DNA from: Rhodopirellula sp.
Lineage (GTDB): Bacteria > Planctomycetota > Planctomycetia > Pirellulales > Pirellulaceae
Direction of reading: 5' to 3'
DNA: 64,000 nucleotides
NCBI GenBank assembly: GCA_002689655.1
Contig: NZHC01000064.1
Span: 9,045 to 73,044, forward strand
The notes beneath the pieces are model-generated. The model had not been told where the DNA came from and did no database searches. It was given only the letters and a program-made list of their open reading frames with translations. Below, piece by piece: positions 1 through 8,727 of this stretch (position 1 is its first letter; every line of letters starts with the position of its first letter). Position numbers and translations under genes: made by a program.

Positions 1-378
1 CAACTGCATCAATTGCGAGGTCGCGTTGCTCGCGGCAGCCATGAAGGGCATGTGGGCGTTTTCACCGATGGTGACACTTCACCCGAGGACAATGAACGCT
101 TGCAGGTTTTTGAACAAACAGACGATGGCTTCGAATTGGCCGAAGCAGATTTTCGACTACGCGGTCCCGGGGACATGCTTGGCAGACAGCAAAGCGGGCT
201 ACCACCGATGAGGATCGCTGACCTGATTCGTGATCAGGATGTGCTCATTGCTGCTCGTGCGATTGCACAGGCCATGATTGACGCAGATCCAGATTTGAGT
301 GGTGAGGGACTGGGCGAGCTTCGGAGTCAGGTTTTGAGGCGATATGGAAAGCGTATGAACCTCGGTGATGTTGCTTAA
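1..378 (+). CDS. recG: ATP-dependent DNA helicase RecG, C-terminal part (5' end outside window)
   Basis: This is the C-terminal 125 residues of RecG, the superfamily 2 helicase that remodels stalled replication forks and Holliday junctions. Reading frame 1 is open from the first base and begins with QLHQLRGRVARG, which is helicase motif VI with its arginines (the usual form ends in GRG). The RecG tail signature follows (FRLRGPGDMLGRQQSG), then a C-terminal region ending in LGDVA. Residues before base 1 lie outside the window. Its TAA stop directly abuts the TAA stop of the opposite-strand ABC transporter gene (TAATTA), so the two genes converge with no spacer and no obvious terminator. Confidence 0.95.
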   Translation, partial: QLHQLRGRVARGSHEGHVGVFTDGDTSPEDNERLQVFEQTDDGFELAEADFRLRGPGDMLGRQQSGLPPMRIADLIRDQDVLIAARAIAQAMIDADPDLSGEGLGELRSQVLRRYGKRMNLGDVA

Positions 379-1065
379 TTACACAAGCTGACCGTCCACT
401 AGTTCTTTGCGTTCTTTCATCGCGCGTGCCAGTGCGTCGCTGTGTGTGACGGCGATTAGAATCGCCCCGGAAGCTTGCTGCAGCTCGAGTAGAAGTTCAC
501 TGATTGATTGTGCTGTGGCACGATCCAAATTGCCCGTGGGCTCATCCGCCAGAATCAAGGATGGGTTCATCAGTAGAGAGCGTGCGATCGCAACACGTTC
601 ACGCTCACCTCCGGACAATTCGCCAGGAAGGTGATCGTCTCGGTCAGCTAACCCGACTGACTCAATCAGTTCGTGCGCGCGAGTCACCTGGTCCGTCGAG
701 GTCTTCCCCAACGCCAACGCGGGTACGAGTACGTTCTCAAGTACGGACAACTGTGGCAGCAGATGGTGATCTTGGAATACAAATCCGATGTGCTGGTTGC
801 GAAACTGCGCCAAGGCATTTTCATCCAACTCGAATGGATCAATCCCATTGATGCTGACAGTTCCAGTGTTCGGATGGTCGAGTGTCCCGAGGATTTGCAA
901 TAGAGTGCTCTTGCCGCTGCCACTGGGCCCGACAATGGCCACCGAATCACCTCCAGATAGTTCCAGCGAGACATCCTGCAGGACTTTTAACGTTTGGGTA
1001 GAACCAGGAAATGACTTGGTTAGGTTTGATACCACCAAATGATGTGCAGCCTTGGTTTCGTTCAT
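379..1065 (-). CDS. ABC transporter ATP-binding protein, LolD/MacB type
   Basis: Cytoplasmic ATPase subunit of an ABC transporter, 228 residues from the chosen start. Walker A (GPSGSGKST), a Q-loop, the signature LSGGERERVAIARSL and Walker B (LILADEPTGNLD) are all present. The GNLD ending and the short single-domain length are typical of the LolD/FtsE/MacB branch, which works with MacB/LolC-type permeases in lipoprotein release or efflux. No permease gene is nearby. An upstream TTG (1080) and ATG (1071) are in frame. I prefer the ATG at 1065 because it forms an ATGA overlap with the stop of the preceding prenyltransferase-like gene, and no clear ribosome binding site precedes any candidate. 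This suggests translational coupling. Confidence 0.88.
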   Translation of the reverse strand: MNETKAAHHLVVSNLTKSFPGSTQTLKVLQDVSLELSGGDSVAIVGPSGSGKSTLLQILGTLDHPNTGTVSINGIDPFELDENALAQFRNQHIGFVFQDHHLLPQLSVLENVLVPALALGKTSTDQVTRAHELIESVGLADRDDHLPGELSGGERERVAIARSLLMNPSLILADEPTGNLDRATAQSISELLLELQQASGAILIAVTHSDALARAMKERKELVDGQLV

Positions 1066-1994
1066 CTGCATAACTGACAAAGTGCGAGCGTTGCGAGGCC
1101 GTAAAATGTGTATTCAACGTCAGCGGTCTGGTCGAGTGTGAAGCCGACGAATCCACCCTCGGGTGATTGCATGGATAAAGCATATCGACTGATTGCTTCT
1201 ATGTTCACCTGAGGGGTCGAGTCCAGGTCGGACAAAGTCAACAAGCCGGTGAATGAACTCAGTAAATCAGCAAACGGGATTCGAGTGTTTGCGGTGAAGC
1301 CACCTTCGTCAGACTGCATTTCCGAGAGGAACTCGGCTGTATTTCGTTGTTCTTCTGGCTTGAGCTTACCGAGTGCTTTGAGGGTTCCGATGGCTGCGGC
1401 GGTGGGATTCACGCCCGGTCGTTTTGCTGCTCGGATTTCAAGGTAACCACCCTCCAGCTGCTCCTGTGATTCCAGAAAAGCTTCAATACTATCGATGTTC
1501 GGCGGGGTGATTTCGATCAGTTGATAACAGAGGATCGAGAGGAAAGTCTGGTAGGTGCTGCCCGCCCTGCCTTCCGGTGTTTTGGCAAAACCCCCATCAT
1601 CGGTTCGCAGCGTAGAGAGTAGATCAGAGACATTTTGTCGCCAATGGACATCTTCGTCTGGGATGACAATCTCACCCACAGCCAATTCCACAATCGCCGC
1701 TCCGAAGATCAAAGAAATCAAATCAATGATCGACTCTTTCCGGTTCAAGCGTTGCTTCAGAAATTGGGCGGCGCGCCCTCCAATTTGCGAATCGAGTGCG
1801 TCAAGAATCCACAGCCCACGCAGGGCAAAGGCGGTGTAATACGGATCGCTTTCTCCTTCACGGCCAGCAAAGCCCCCGTCGTCACGCTGTTGGCCGATTA
1901 GCCACTGGGCATGCCGGGAGCGCAGCGATGGATCCAGTTGGGATGCACCGATTGCCAGTTGCAGTGTCAATTCCTGAAGATATGGAACGCTCAC
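1062..1994 (-). CDS. Prenyltransferase/squalene-oxidase-repeat protein without zinc ligands
   Basis: A 310-residue protein built of at least five repeats with DGGF/EGGF/EGGY cores (about residues 38, 132, 181, 229 and 278). This is the alpha-alpha barrel pattern of protein prenyltransferase beta subunits and squalene cyclases. In Rab geranylgeranyltransferase beta the zinc site is D-x-C plus a later H. Here the aspartate remains (D243), but the cysteine position is L245 and the histidine position is Y295 in DVEYTFYGL. Metal-dependent prenyl transfer therefore looks unlikely, and a binding role is possible. It starts with GTG overlapping the stop of the redoxin gene (GTGA), and its own stop overlaps the ABC ATPase start (ATGA). 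Family assignment is good; function is unknown. Confidence 0.8.
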   Translation of the reverse strand: MSVPYLQELTLQLAIGASQLDPSLRSRHAQWLIGQQRDDGGFAGREGESDPYYTAFALRGLWILDALDSQIGGRAAQFLKQRLNRKESIIDLISLIFGAAIVELAVGEIVIPDEDVHWRQNVSDLLSTLRTDDGGFAKTPEGRAGSTYQTFLSILCYQLIEITPPNIDSIEAFLESQEQLEGGYLEIRAAKRPGVNPTAAAIGTLKALGKLKPEEQRNTAEFLSEMQSDEGGFTANTRIPFADLLSSFTGLLTLSDLDSTPQVNIEAISRYALSMQSPEGGFVGFTLDQTADVEYTFYGLATLALCQLCR

Positions 1995-2584
1995 GCAATC
2001 CCTTGTGGATTGAAGTATTGGGGTTCATTGCCTTCTTTCCATTTGATATTGCAACCAATCGAGGGTGTTTGTTGCTCAGAAGGACTTTGACCACTCAAGA
2101 CTGCGTCGATTGCTGACCGCAGGTCTGCACCGGTGACGGGAATATCACTCTTGGGTCTGCTGGAATCGAGTTGTCCTCGATAGGCAAGTTTTTGCTCGCT
2201 GTCGAAAAGATAGAAGTCCGGCGTACACGCAGCAGCATACTGTTGCGCGACTTGCTGCGATTCATCAAAGAGATAGTCGAATTGATAACCTCGTTCCGAC
2301 TTTTCGATGGCCATCGCCTCTAATGAATCATCCGGGTATTTGTCAGCGTCATTGCTGCTAATTGCAACGACGGTCAAGCCCTGCGGCATGTAATCGTCGG
2401 ACAGTGATTTGAGTTGGTCTGCTACGTGTTTGACATAGGGGCAATGATTGCACATGAAAATCACGAGCAACGCTTTGCTACCTGCCAATCCGTCTAAGTC
2501 GACTGTATTGCCGTCAGTATCGGGAAGTGAAAATGCAGGTGCTTGAGTACCCAGCGGAAGCATGGTGCTGGCAGTGCGTACCAT
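1991..2584 (-). CDS. Thioredoxin-family redoxin (AhpC/TSA-like, CxxC)
   Basis: A 197-residue thioredoxin-fold protein. The N-terminal GTQAPAFSLPDTDG is the usual AhpC/TSA beginning, and the active site is MCNHCPYVKH, a CNHC motif preceded by a hydrophobic strand. This matches the PRX-like group that keeps a CxxC rather than a lone peroxidatic cysteine, so it may act as a thiol reductase or peroxidase. No signal peptide is visible, so it is probably cytoplasmic. A second ATG seven codons in would also suit. It heads a tightly coupled set with the prenyltransferase-like protein and the LolD-type ATPase, and lies 88 bases after fabI on the same strand. Confidence 0.85.
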   Translation of the reverse strand: MVRTASTMLPLGTQAPAFSLPDTDGNTVDLDGLAGSKALLVIFMCNHCPYVKHVADQLKSLSDDYMPQGLTVVAISSNDADKYPDDSLEAMAIEKSERGYQFDYLFDESQQVAQQYAAACTPDFYLFDSEQKLAYRGQLDSSRPKSDIPVTGADLRSAIDAVLSGQSPSEQQTPSIGCNIKWKEGNEPQYFNPQGIA

Positions 2585-2672
2585 TGATGATCCTTTGTGG
2601 AAGAAAAAGCTGATGTGTCTTCAGTGGCCGATCAGCACATGATCAACCGTGGTTGCGTGCGACAAGCGGTTT

Positions 2673-3491
2673 TTACTTACTTTGCAATTTATCCAATAAA
2701 CGACCCGGGCTACCCATGGCGTGGTATCCACCATCGACGTGCAGAATTTCCCCCGAGATTCCTTCACTATTGTCACCGAGCAAGAAGGCGCCTGTGCGAC
2801 CGACCTCATCATGACTTACATTTCTGCCCAGCGGTGCCATGTGTTCATAGAGCGTCAACATTTCTTCGACACCCGCTGCTCGCCCTGCCAGAGTACGGAT
2901 GGGGCCTGCGGACAGCGCGTTGACCCGAACACCCTGAGGCCCCATGTCATAGGCTAGATAGCGTACTGTTGCTTCCAGAGCGGCTTTGCAAATTCCCATC
3001 ACGTTGTAGCCTGGGACACATTTTTCACCGCCAAAGTAGGTCATCGTAGCGATAGCGCCACCAGGATTCATGATCGGCTTTGCCGCGGCTGTGCAGGCGA
3101 TCAGGGTGTAGACACTCACATCCATCGCCAATTTGAAACCATCGCGGCTGGTGTAGACCGTCTCTCGCGACAAGTCATTCCTGTCAGCAAAGGCGATCGA
3201 GTGGAGTAAAAAGTCGATTTTCCCGAACTGCTCGGCGGTATGGTCAAATACTCGTTGAATGTCTTCGTCCTTTTGGGCATCCATGGGGACAAGAAATTTT
3301 GCGTTTTCGTATTTGTCCGTCAGTTGGGAGACCCGCCGACGATTCCGCTGCCGTTCGTCATCCTCACGGTCCGGGAGGTGCGTGAACCCGCATTCTCCGC
3401 CAGCTTCCATGATCTGTTTTGCAATGGCCCAGGCGATCGAATGATCATTAGCCACACCTAGGACAAGGCCTTTTTTTCCGTTGAACTGCAT
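2673..3491 (-). CDS. fabI: Enoyl-[acyl-carrier-protein] reductase (NADH)
   Basis: FabI catalyses the last, NADH-dependent reduction of each fatty-acid elongation cycle. The atypical nucleotide-binding opening (GLVLGVANDHSIAWAIA), the YNVMGICK segment giving the FabI-type Y-x6-K catalytic pair, and the C-terminal GEILHVDGGYHAMG are all visible. Length from the chosen ATG at 3491 is 272 residues, close to the family norm. The open frame extends upstream to 3527, but the 3491 start has AGGA about ten bases before it and aligns with known FabI starts. It is divergent from the sigma-54 activator gene. The 188 bases between them must hold both promoters, although I could not place one. Confidence 0.95.
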   Translation of the reverse strand: MQFNGKKGLVLGVANDHSIAWAIAKQIMEAGGECGFTHLPDREDDERQRNRRRVSQLTDKYENAKFLVPMDAQKDEDIQRVFDHTAEQFGKIDFLLHSIAFADRNDLSRETVYTSRDGFKLAMDVSVYTLIACTAAAKPIMNPGGAIATMTYFGGEKCVPGYNVMGICKAALEATVRYLAYDMGPQGVRVNALSAGPIRTLAGRAAGVEEMLTLYEHMAPLGRNVSHDEVGRTGAFLLGDNSEGISGEILHVDGGYHAMGSPGRLLDKLQSK

Positions 3492-3679
3492 ATCGAACGA
3501 TTCCTGCTTGGCGAAATTTACCGTCATATCTTCGTGGGTGACGGGCGATCCAGTGCACAGGATACCGCCTATCCCTTGGAGTCGTCTATTTCCCTACAAC
3601 ATGACAAAATGAAGTCCTTGGCTAATCCGAGCGTCTCCCTTCATCTCCGAATCCCCCATTTTCCAGTCTGAGTGATCCG

Positions 3680-5671
3680 TTGAAAGACCGCACCCAGCCC
3701 CAAACGTCACAAAATGCAGAGATTTGCCTCTTCGCCGAGGTCATAAATGCTCTGAAAAGCGATATTTCACGCTCAGAATTTATCCAATTGATGTTCCCCG
3801 CTGTGATGGCATGGTTGGAGAGAGATATAGGCGGCATCGTGTATCAGGCTGCCGGCCAATGGAGTCGGGAGATTTGGTTTGGAAATCAGCAAGACGTTCC
3901 GGAATTATTAATCGCAGAAACGCTCGATCTTGGCAAAATCCAGTATGCCGAGGGGTGGTTCGTCGCTCCGCTGATAACCACAGGCCACAGCGATCAGGGG
4001 GAATCAGCAGGATTGCCAGATCATGCTCCTGTGGTTGCCGCCTTGGTGGTTGGCGCTGAGGAAAAGAGTACCGTAAATCCCCACCAGTTTATCCAACGCT
4101 TGAATCGAATCACCGATCTGCTTATTGCTGCGTTTGAAAGTATTGATGGTCGTCAGTTGCGAATCCGCCGCATCAACCAATTGCAAGCTGTCATGGATGC
4201 GTCAGCACAGTGGCAAAGATTAGAAGACGATATCGTGTTGCTGCATGGGATCGCAGATACCGCTACCGAGTTGTTGGATTGCGAACGCGCAAGCATTTTT
4301 CTTTGGGATAAACGAGGAAAAAAACTGATCGGCCGCCCAGCACTGGGTGTCGCTGAGGGAGCATTGGAGGTCGACGACGATGTTGGTGTCGTTGGAGAGG
4401 TGCTGGGTACACAGGAGCCAAAAATATGGAATGGCGGGAGCGATGATGAGTCCCGAGTCAATCGGAAAGTTGATCAATCACTCGAATTTGAAACACGATC
4501 ACTGGTCGCAGTTCCAATGCACGGAGTACGCAATGATTTGATTGGTGTGTTCGAGGCGATCAATCATCACGGCGAGGGATTCGAGCCTTGCGATGCAACG
4601 GTTTTGAGTGACCTTGCAACCCATGCTGCGGTGGCGATCCAGTCCCTGAAGACACGTAAGAAGTTGGCTGCTACATGTGATCGCCTGGTCGAGGATGCTG
4701 CATCAGCCAGTCCCCTGATTGGGGAGCACCCAAGTATTACCAAAATCCGAAAAACGTCGTCGAAAGTCGCGAAGACAGATTTGTCCGTTCTGGTGCTGGG
4801 AAAAAATGGGACTGGCAAAGAGGTCCTAGCCCGGCACATTCATTTTGAAAGTGAGAGGCGGAATGCGCCCTTCATTGCTGTTAATTGTGCGGCTCTGGTC
4901 GAATCACTCTTGGAGAGCGAATTGTTCGGCCACGAAAAGGGTGCTTTCACAGATGCTAATCAAACACGGCAAGGTAAATTTGAATTGGCTAGCAGTGGAA
5001 CGCTGTTTCTCGATGAAGTTGGCGACATGAGTCCTGGCGGACAAGCAAAATTGCTTCGGGTTCTCGAAGAAAAGGTTGTGGTGCGTGTTGGTGGGTCACA
5101 AACCATACCGGTTGACGTTCGCGTCATTGCAGCAACCAATCAGCCACTTGAAGAAATGATTGTTGAAAAACGCTTCCGAGAAGATCTTTACTTCCGTCTC
5201 AATGTTGTCAATTTGTCACTTCCGCCACTATCGCAACGCGGGGATGACATCCTTTTGTTGGCCAATCATTTTCTGGAACAATTCTGTTATCAAATTGGTC
5301 GCTCCATACCTGTTCTTCAAAGGAGCGCACAGGATGCTCTGCGATCACATTCGTGGCCTGGTAATATCCGGGAATTACGGAATACCATAGAACGTGTTGC
5401 TTACCTCTGCGGCGATCAGGAAATTGATAAAGATGATCTGATGCTAAATACAGCACTGCGGAATGCTGGAGTAGACCACTCGCCTATTACCGGGACATTG
5501 AATGATGCAACAAGACAGTTTCAAGTCGAACACATTGAACGCGCGATTGAAATATGTTCAGGAAATATGACAGATGCCGCAGCATATTTGGGTTTGCATC
5601 GTTCCAATCTCTACCGAAAAATGGCGCAGTTGGGTATGAATGGACCGGACGACGGTGAGCGTTCGCCTTAG
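3680..5671 (+). CDS. Sigma-54-dependent transcriptional activator with GAF domain (GAFTDA variant)
   Basis: A 663-residue enhancer-binding protein. A GAF-like sensor covers about residues 180-330. The AAA+ domain (about 345-585) has Walker A (GKNGTGKE), Walker B (GTLFLDEVGDM) and the FREDLYFRLNV arginine-finger region. A Fis-type HTH lies at about 615-655 (AAAYLGLHRSNLYRKM). The sigma-54-contacting loop reads GAFTDA at 421-426 instead of GAFTGA. The loop is essential for remodelling the sigma-54 holoenzyme, so efficiency may be altered. There is no receiver domain; activity is probably set by a small ligand bound to GAF. The start is TTG. It converges with argE, seven bases apart. Target genes cannot be named from this window. 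Confidence 0.9.
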   Translation: MKDRTQPQTSQNAEICLFAEVINALKSDISRSEFIQLMFPAVMAWLERDIGGIVYQAAGQWSREIWFGNQQDVPELLIAETLDLGKIQYAEGWFVAPLITTGHSDQGESAGLPDHAPVVAALVVGAEEKSTVNPHQFIQRLNRITDLLIAAFESIDGRQLRIRRINQLQAVMDASAQWQRLEDDIVLLHGIADTATELLDCERASIFLWDKRGKKLIGRPALGVAEGALEVDDDVGVVGEVLGTQEPKIWNGGSDDESRVNRKVDQSLEFETRSLVAVPMHGVRNDLIGVFEAINHHGEGFEPCDATVLSDLATHAAVAIQSLKTRKKLAATCDRLVEDAASASPLIGEHPSITKIRKTSSKVAKTDLSVLVLGKNGTGKEVLARHIHFESERRNAPFIAVNCAALVESLLESELFGHEKGAFTDANQTRQGKFELASSGTLFLDEVGDMSPGGQAKLLRVLEEKVVVRVGGSQTIPVDVRVIAATNQPLEEMIVEKRFREDLYFRLNVVNLSLPPLSQRGDDILLLANHFLEQFCYQIGRSIPVLQRSAQDALRSHSWPGNIRELRNTIERVAYLCGDQEIDKDDLMLNTALRNAGVDHSPITGTLNDATRQFQVEHIERAIEICSGNMTDAAAYLGLHRSNLYRKMAQLGMNGPDDGERSP

Positions 5672-5678
5672 CAGATTT

Positions 5679-6866
5679 CTATCCGGTTGATGATGGCGAA
5701 GTCCTCGTCGCGTCACCGCACCAGAAGCGGATAGCCTTTTCGTACAAGTCGATTCCCTTGGAAAGCTGCTCGACCTCAAGCCATTCATCGGCGGTGTGTG
5801 CTTGCGCAATATCACCGGGTCCGCAGACCGCACGATGTTTGAGTTCGTTAAACTCGCCGCCGTCAGTTCCGTAACAGACTGTCTTGGGATGCCCGCCAGC
5901 TAATGCACAGAAATCACGGATGCAGGAATTGTCAGGATCGATCCATAGCGGAGATCCCCCTTCGCAAATCTGAAATTGAAGTCCCAGTGCTTTTGCTTGT
6001 TCCTCAACCCGTGCCATAAGATCTCTGCCATCGATCTCAGGCATGGGACGTAGGGAAACCCAAGCCACCGATTTCGCTGGTGTAACGTTGACCGCCTTGC
6101 AGCCGTCACTGATTCCAAAATTCCACGATAGCACGGGCGGATTAAAACGTGGGTCATGGTACTGTTCGGAGCGTTCTGTCTGCTTTCGAATTTCGAGCAG
6201 TTGGTGCAAGAGTGGGACCATGGCCTCATTCGCGTTAATGCCGTCGGTGGTGCTACTGTGGGCGGCTCTCCCATGGCTTGTGATTCGCATGCCAACAATC
6301 CCCTTGTGTGCATGCACAACTGACAAACTTGTTGGTTCACCAATGATCGCAACCGGTTGGGATCGCACAATGTTGCGATACTCTACCGAGTTTTGTACCA
6401 ACTCCTTTGCACCCAAAAAACCGACTTCTTCATCGGCCGTGCAGACGATCCACAATGGAGCGTGCTGTTGTCTGGCTGGTACTCTGGCCACAGCTGAAAG
6501 CATCGCTACCAGCGAACCTTTCATGTCACATGATCCGCGGCCGTAAATACGATCGTCATGGACAACACTTCGAAACGGGTCTCCACCCGGACCAGTCCAG
6601 TCATCTGCTGGAACAACATCGGTGTGACAGAAGTAGGCTAAGCCACCGTCCTCAGTAGACCCCGTAGCGACTGGCTGTCGTCGGGCAACGAGATTTGTTT
6701 TTGGTACACCTTGGGGATCGATGTAGGTTGACTTTTCAACATCAAACCCGAGGTCGGCAAGGGCTTCACTGGCCGTTTCGGAGACAGCGGTGTTGCTGGT
6801 GGAGCTGACAGATGGATGCCCCACAAGTTTCTGAAGCGTTTCGATGGAATGCTGTAGCGAGGGCAT
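5679..6866 (-). CDS. argE: Acetylornithine deacetylase / M20 family metallopeptidase
   Basis: A 395-residue M20-family zinc hydrolase. ArgE removes the acetyl group from N-acetylornithine in the linear arginine pathway. Metal and catalytic motifs are in place: CHTDVVP (His and Asp), GRGSCDMKG (bridging Asp), TADEEVGF (general base Glu and ligand Glu), GEPTSL, and the C-terminal IAQAHTADEWL histidine. The ending EVEQLSKGIDLYEKAIRFWC is typical of ArgE rather than DapE. No other arg gene lies nearby, so assignment to ornithine rather than another acylated amino acid rests on similarity. It converges with the sigma-54 activator gene. Confidence 0.88.
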   Translation of the reverse strand: MPSLQHSIETLQKLVGHPSVSSTSNTAVSETASEALADLGFDVEKSTYIDPQGVPKTNLVARRQPVATGSTEDGGLAYFCHTDVVPADDWTGPGGDPFRSVVHDDRIYGRGSCDMKGSLVAMLSAVARVPARQQHAPLWIVCTADEEVGFLGAKELVQNSVEYRNIVRSQPVAIIGEPTSLSVVHAHKGIVGMRITSHGRAAHSSTTDGINANEAMVPLLHQLLEIRKQTERSEQYHDPRFNPPVLSWNFGISDGCKAVNVTPAKSVAWVSLRPMPEIDGRDLMARVEEQAKALGLQFQICEGGSPLWIDPDNSCIRDFCALAGGHPKTVCYGTDGGEFNELKHRAVCGPGDIAQAHTADEWLEVEQLSKGIDLYEKAIRFWCGDATRTSPSSTG

Positions 6867-6950
6867 CTTGGTGCCTGATTAGCTCGACCAGTGGGATGAG
6901 AAAGGTTCCCGCCAAGCCTAGGTGATGAACAGCAGGATTGCTATCCATCT

Positions 6951-8486
6951 TCAGAACATCCGTTTCAATGTCTCAGAAATGCGTTTTGGATCCGATCCCC
7001 TGACATCACCCAAGTCATTGAGCCATTGAAGTGCTTCTTTCCGACTTTCTTCGTTGGCTTTCGGACTGATTGACTGATAAATGGATTTGGCAGCCGTTTG
7101 GGTGGAAGACGCAGCTATGGTGAAAGATGCCAATTTGTGGGCCAGCGAGAAGGGAAGCTCATCAAACTTGTACGTTTTTTTTCGAGCATTGAATTGGATT
7201 GCGATGAAGTCATCCCCTTTTTCGACAACGATCACACGAAAGTCTTTCGTGACTTCGAAGTCATTACCGACGGCGATGTCGGCTACAGCCTTTTTGATTC
7301 CACCGTGGTAGAAGGAAGCCAGATCGGCCACTTCGTATAATGCCTGCGCACGCTCTTTTTGCTCTTCGTTCATCGGCAGCTCAGATGCTTTTTCGGCCGC
7401 AGGTTTCATCTCGTTCCATTTGGCAGACTTGATCAGCATCTCAACATTAGTCAGCTGCTTGTCAGCTTCGGCGACCATCTCATCAGTGATGACAGGTTTC
7501 TCCGGAACGACCGGCGGTTTTGGCTTGGCATCAACCATTGGTGCCCCAGACTCTGGATCAGGAGCTGTTGCCAGATCATCATCCTGCATCTTTTTTTCCA
7601 AGTCTGTCATGCTTTCCGTATTTTCAGCCTTCGTTTTGCTTGGACCGAGAGTTCCCATCACAGGATCTGGTTCAAGACGCTCAGGGGTAGCTTTTCCCCG
7701 TGGAGCTTTTTTTCTTTTCTCGTTGCTCGCCTTGCCCTGATTGCCTGTGGTGGAGATGGTGAGGGAGCCATCGGACTGAGTGATTGCGACTTCGCCTCGA
7801 TTCACCATGAACCAGATGAGGATGCCGATAATGGCAAGCATGCCAACTGCAAAGGTCCCGAAAATCATGAGGCCCAAGATTGGCTTTGGACGCCGGCGAG
7901 GATTCCGTCCTGCTGTGGCACCAGTCGTCTCTTGAACGGGGACAACCAGTGGAATCCCGCCAAGTGACGCCGTTGTGCCAGAGGTTTCCTCGGCAGGCGT
8001 GCCAAACATACCTGCCGGCATCTCTGTGGATCCGGTGCTAGATGGTGTGTCTGATGCGACAGCTTCGGAAAGCTCCGGTTCGGTGGGAAGGATCGCGGCA
8101 AGTGGGTCAGCGCCACTCAACGGATCTGCAGCAGGCAGGATGCCGGCAAGTGGATCAGCGGATGGCAGAATGCTTGCGAGCGGGTCACTGCTAGAAGCAT
8201 CAGCGGATTCCTCCGCGATAATTCCAAATCGCGCATCCAGCTTGGCTTTGGTTTTTGGATTTGCGAGGGTTAGCCGCGCTTGCTGCGCTAGTTTGGCTGC
8301 TTTGGTCCAAAGCTTCGGATTTGTGCCTTCTTTTTGCCGCTTCAGGCTGCCAACCACCTCACGGATTTTATGACTGATGATGGTGAGATCCTGTTCTCCA
8401 TCCTCGATACCAAAGACCTGATAAGCGTGGGGCTCCGTGACACCTTCAGGAATGGGCAGTAAGTCGTAAATGTTGGTGGCCGGCAT
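6951..8486 (-). CDS. Membrane protein with J-like N-terminal domain and ADPLA repeats, function unknown
   Basis: A 511-residue protein I cannot assign to a characterised family. Residues 1-90 (AYQVFGIED through LANPKTKAKLDARFG) resemble the J-domain-like module without HPD found at the N-terminus of many planctomycete kinases and hypothetical proteins. Residues 100-134 contain four tandem DPLA-ILP type repeats. One membrane segment lies near 205-230 (LMIFGTFAVGMLAIIGILIWF), preceded by an arginine/lysine cluster, so the N-terminal half is predicted cytoplasmic. The outside part is charged, then a folded C-terminal domain of about 170 residues follows. It is a single gene downstream of coaX, with a 241-base gap containing a tandem repeat. 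Confidence 0.7.
   Translation of the reverse strand: MPATNIYDLLPIPEGVTEPHAYQVFGIEDGEQDLTIISHKIREVVGSLKRQKEGTNPKLWTKAAKLAQQARLTLANPKTKAKLDARFGIIAEESADASSSDPLASILPSADPLAGILPAADPLSGADPLAAILPTEPELSEAVASDTPSSTGSTEMPAGMFGTPAEETSGTTASLGGIPLVVPVQETTGATAGRNPRRRPKPILGLMIFGTFAVGMLAIIGILIWFMVNRGEVAITQSDGSLTISTTGNQGKASNEKRKKAPRGKATPERLEPDPVMGTLGPSKTKAENTESMTDLEKKMQDDDLATAPDPESGAPMVDAKPKPPVVPEKPVITDEMVAEADKQLTNVEMLIKSAKWNEMKPAAEKASELPMNEEQKERAQALYEVADLASFYHGGIKKAVADIAVGNDFEVTKDFRVIVVEKGDDFIAIQFNARKKTYKFDELPFSLAHKLASFTIAASSTQTAAKSIYQSISPKANEESRKEALQWLNDLGDVRGSDPKRISETLKRMF
8085..8189 (-). repeat. In-frame repeats encoding ADPLAxILP units
   Basis: This segment of the J-like membrane protein gene encodes four degenerate copies of a roughly ten-residue unit (DPLASILPSA, DPLAGILPAA, a shortened DPLSG, DPLAAILPTE). 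The unit is proline-rich with regularly spaced hydrophobics, and probably forms an extended linker between the J-like domain and the membrane segment. Confidence 0.8.
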
Positions 8487-8554
8487 CTCTGGGACCGCTT
8501 GAAAGGTATGAATATCGGGTGGGTGTCAGCTTCACCAAGTTTCGCTAACTCTTC

Positions 8555-8592
8555 AACTCATCGTGCTGTGAGTAACTCATCGTGCCGTGAGT
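8555..8592. repeat. 19-bp tandem duplication upstream of the J-like membrane protein gene
   Basis: Two adjacent 19-base copies (AACTCATCGTGCTGTGAGT, then the same with one C for T) occupy 8555-8573 and 8574-8592. They lie in the 241-base gap between the coaX stop and the start of the downstream minus-strand gene, about 70-105 bases before that start. This could be a duplicated binding site or simply slippage. Confidence 0.85.
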
Positions 8593-8727
8593 GTGGTTTT
8601 GGATTGTGCTGCTAGGGTAAACCAGCTTGCCCTTTTGGTTACGAACCATAGTAAGTTTTTCTTAGGTCTGCAGACAGCGGCTGCCGAGAATATTTCATTC
8701 TCCAATACTTTTCCTCTTCCCCTAATC

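Noticed and set aside
510-530. TGGCAC...TTGC resembling a sigma-54 promoter
   Set aside because: Spacing between the two elements is too long and it lies inside the ABC ATPase coding region.
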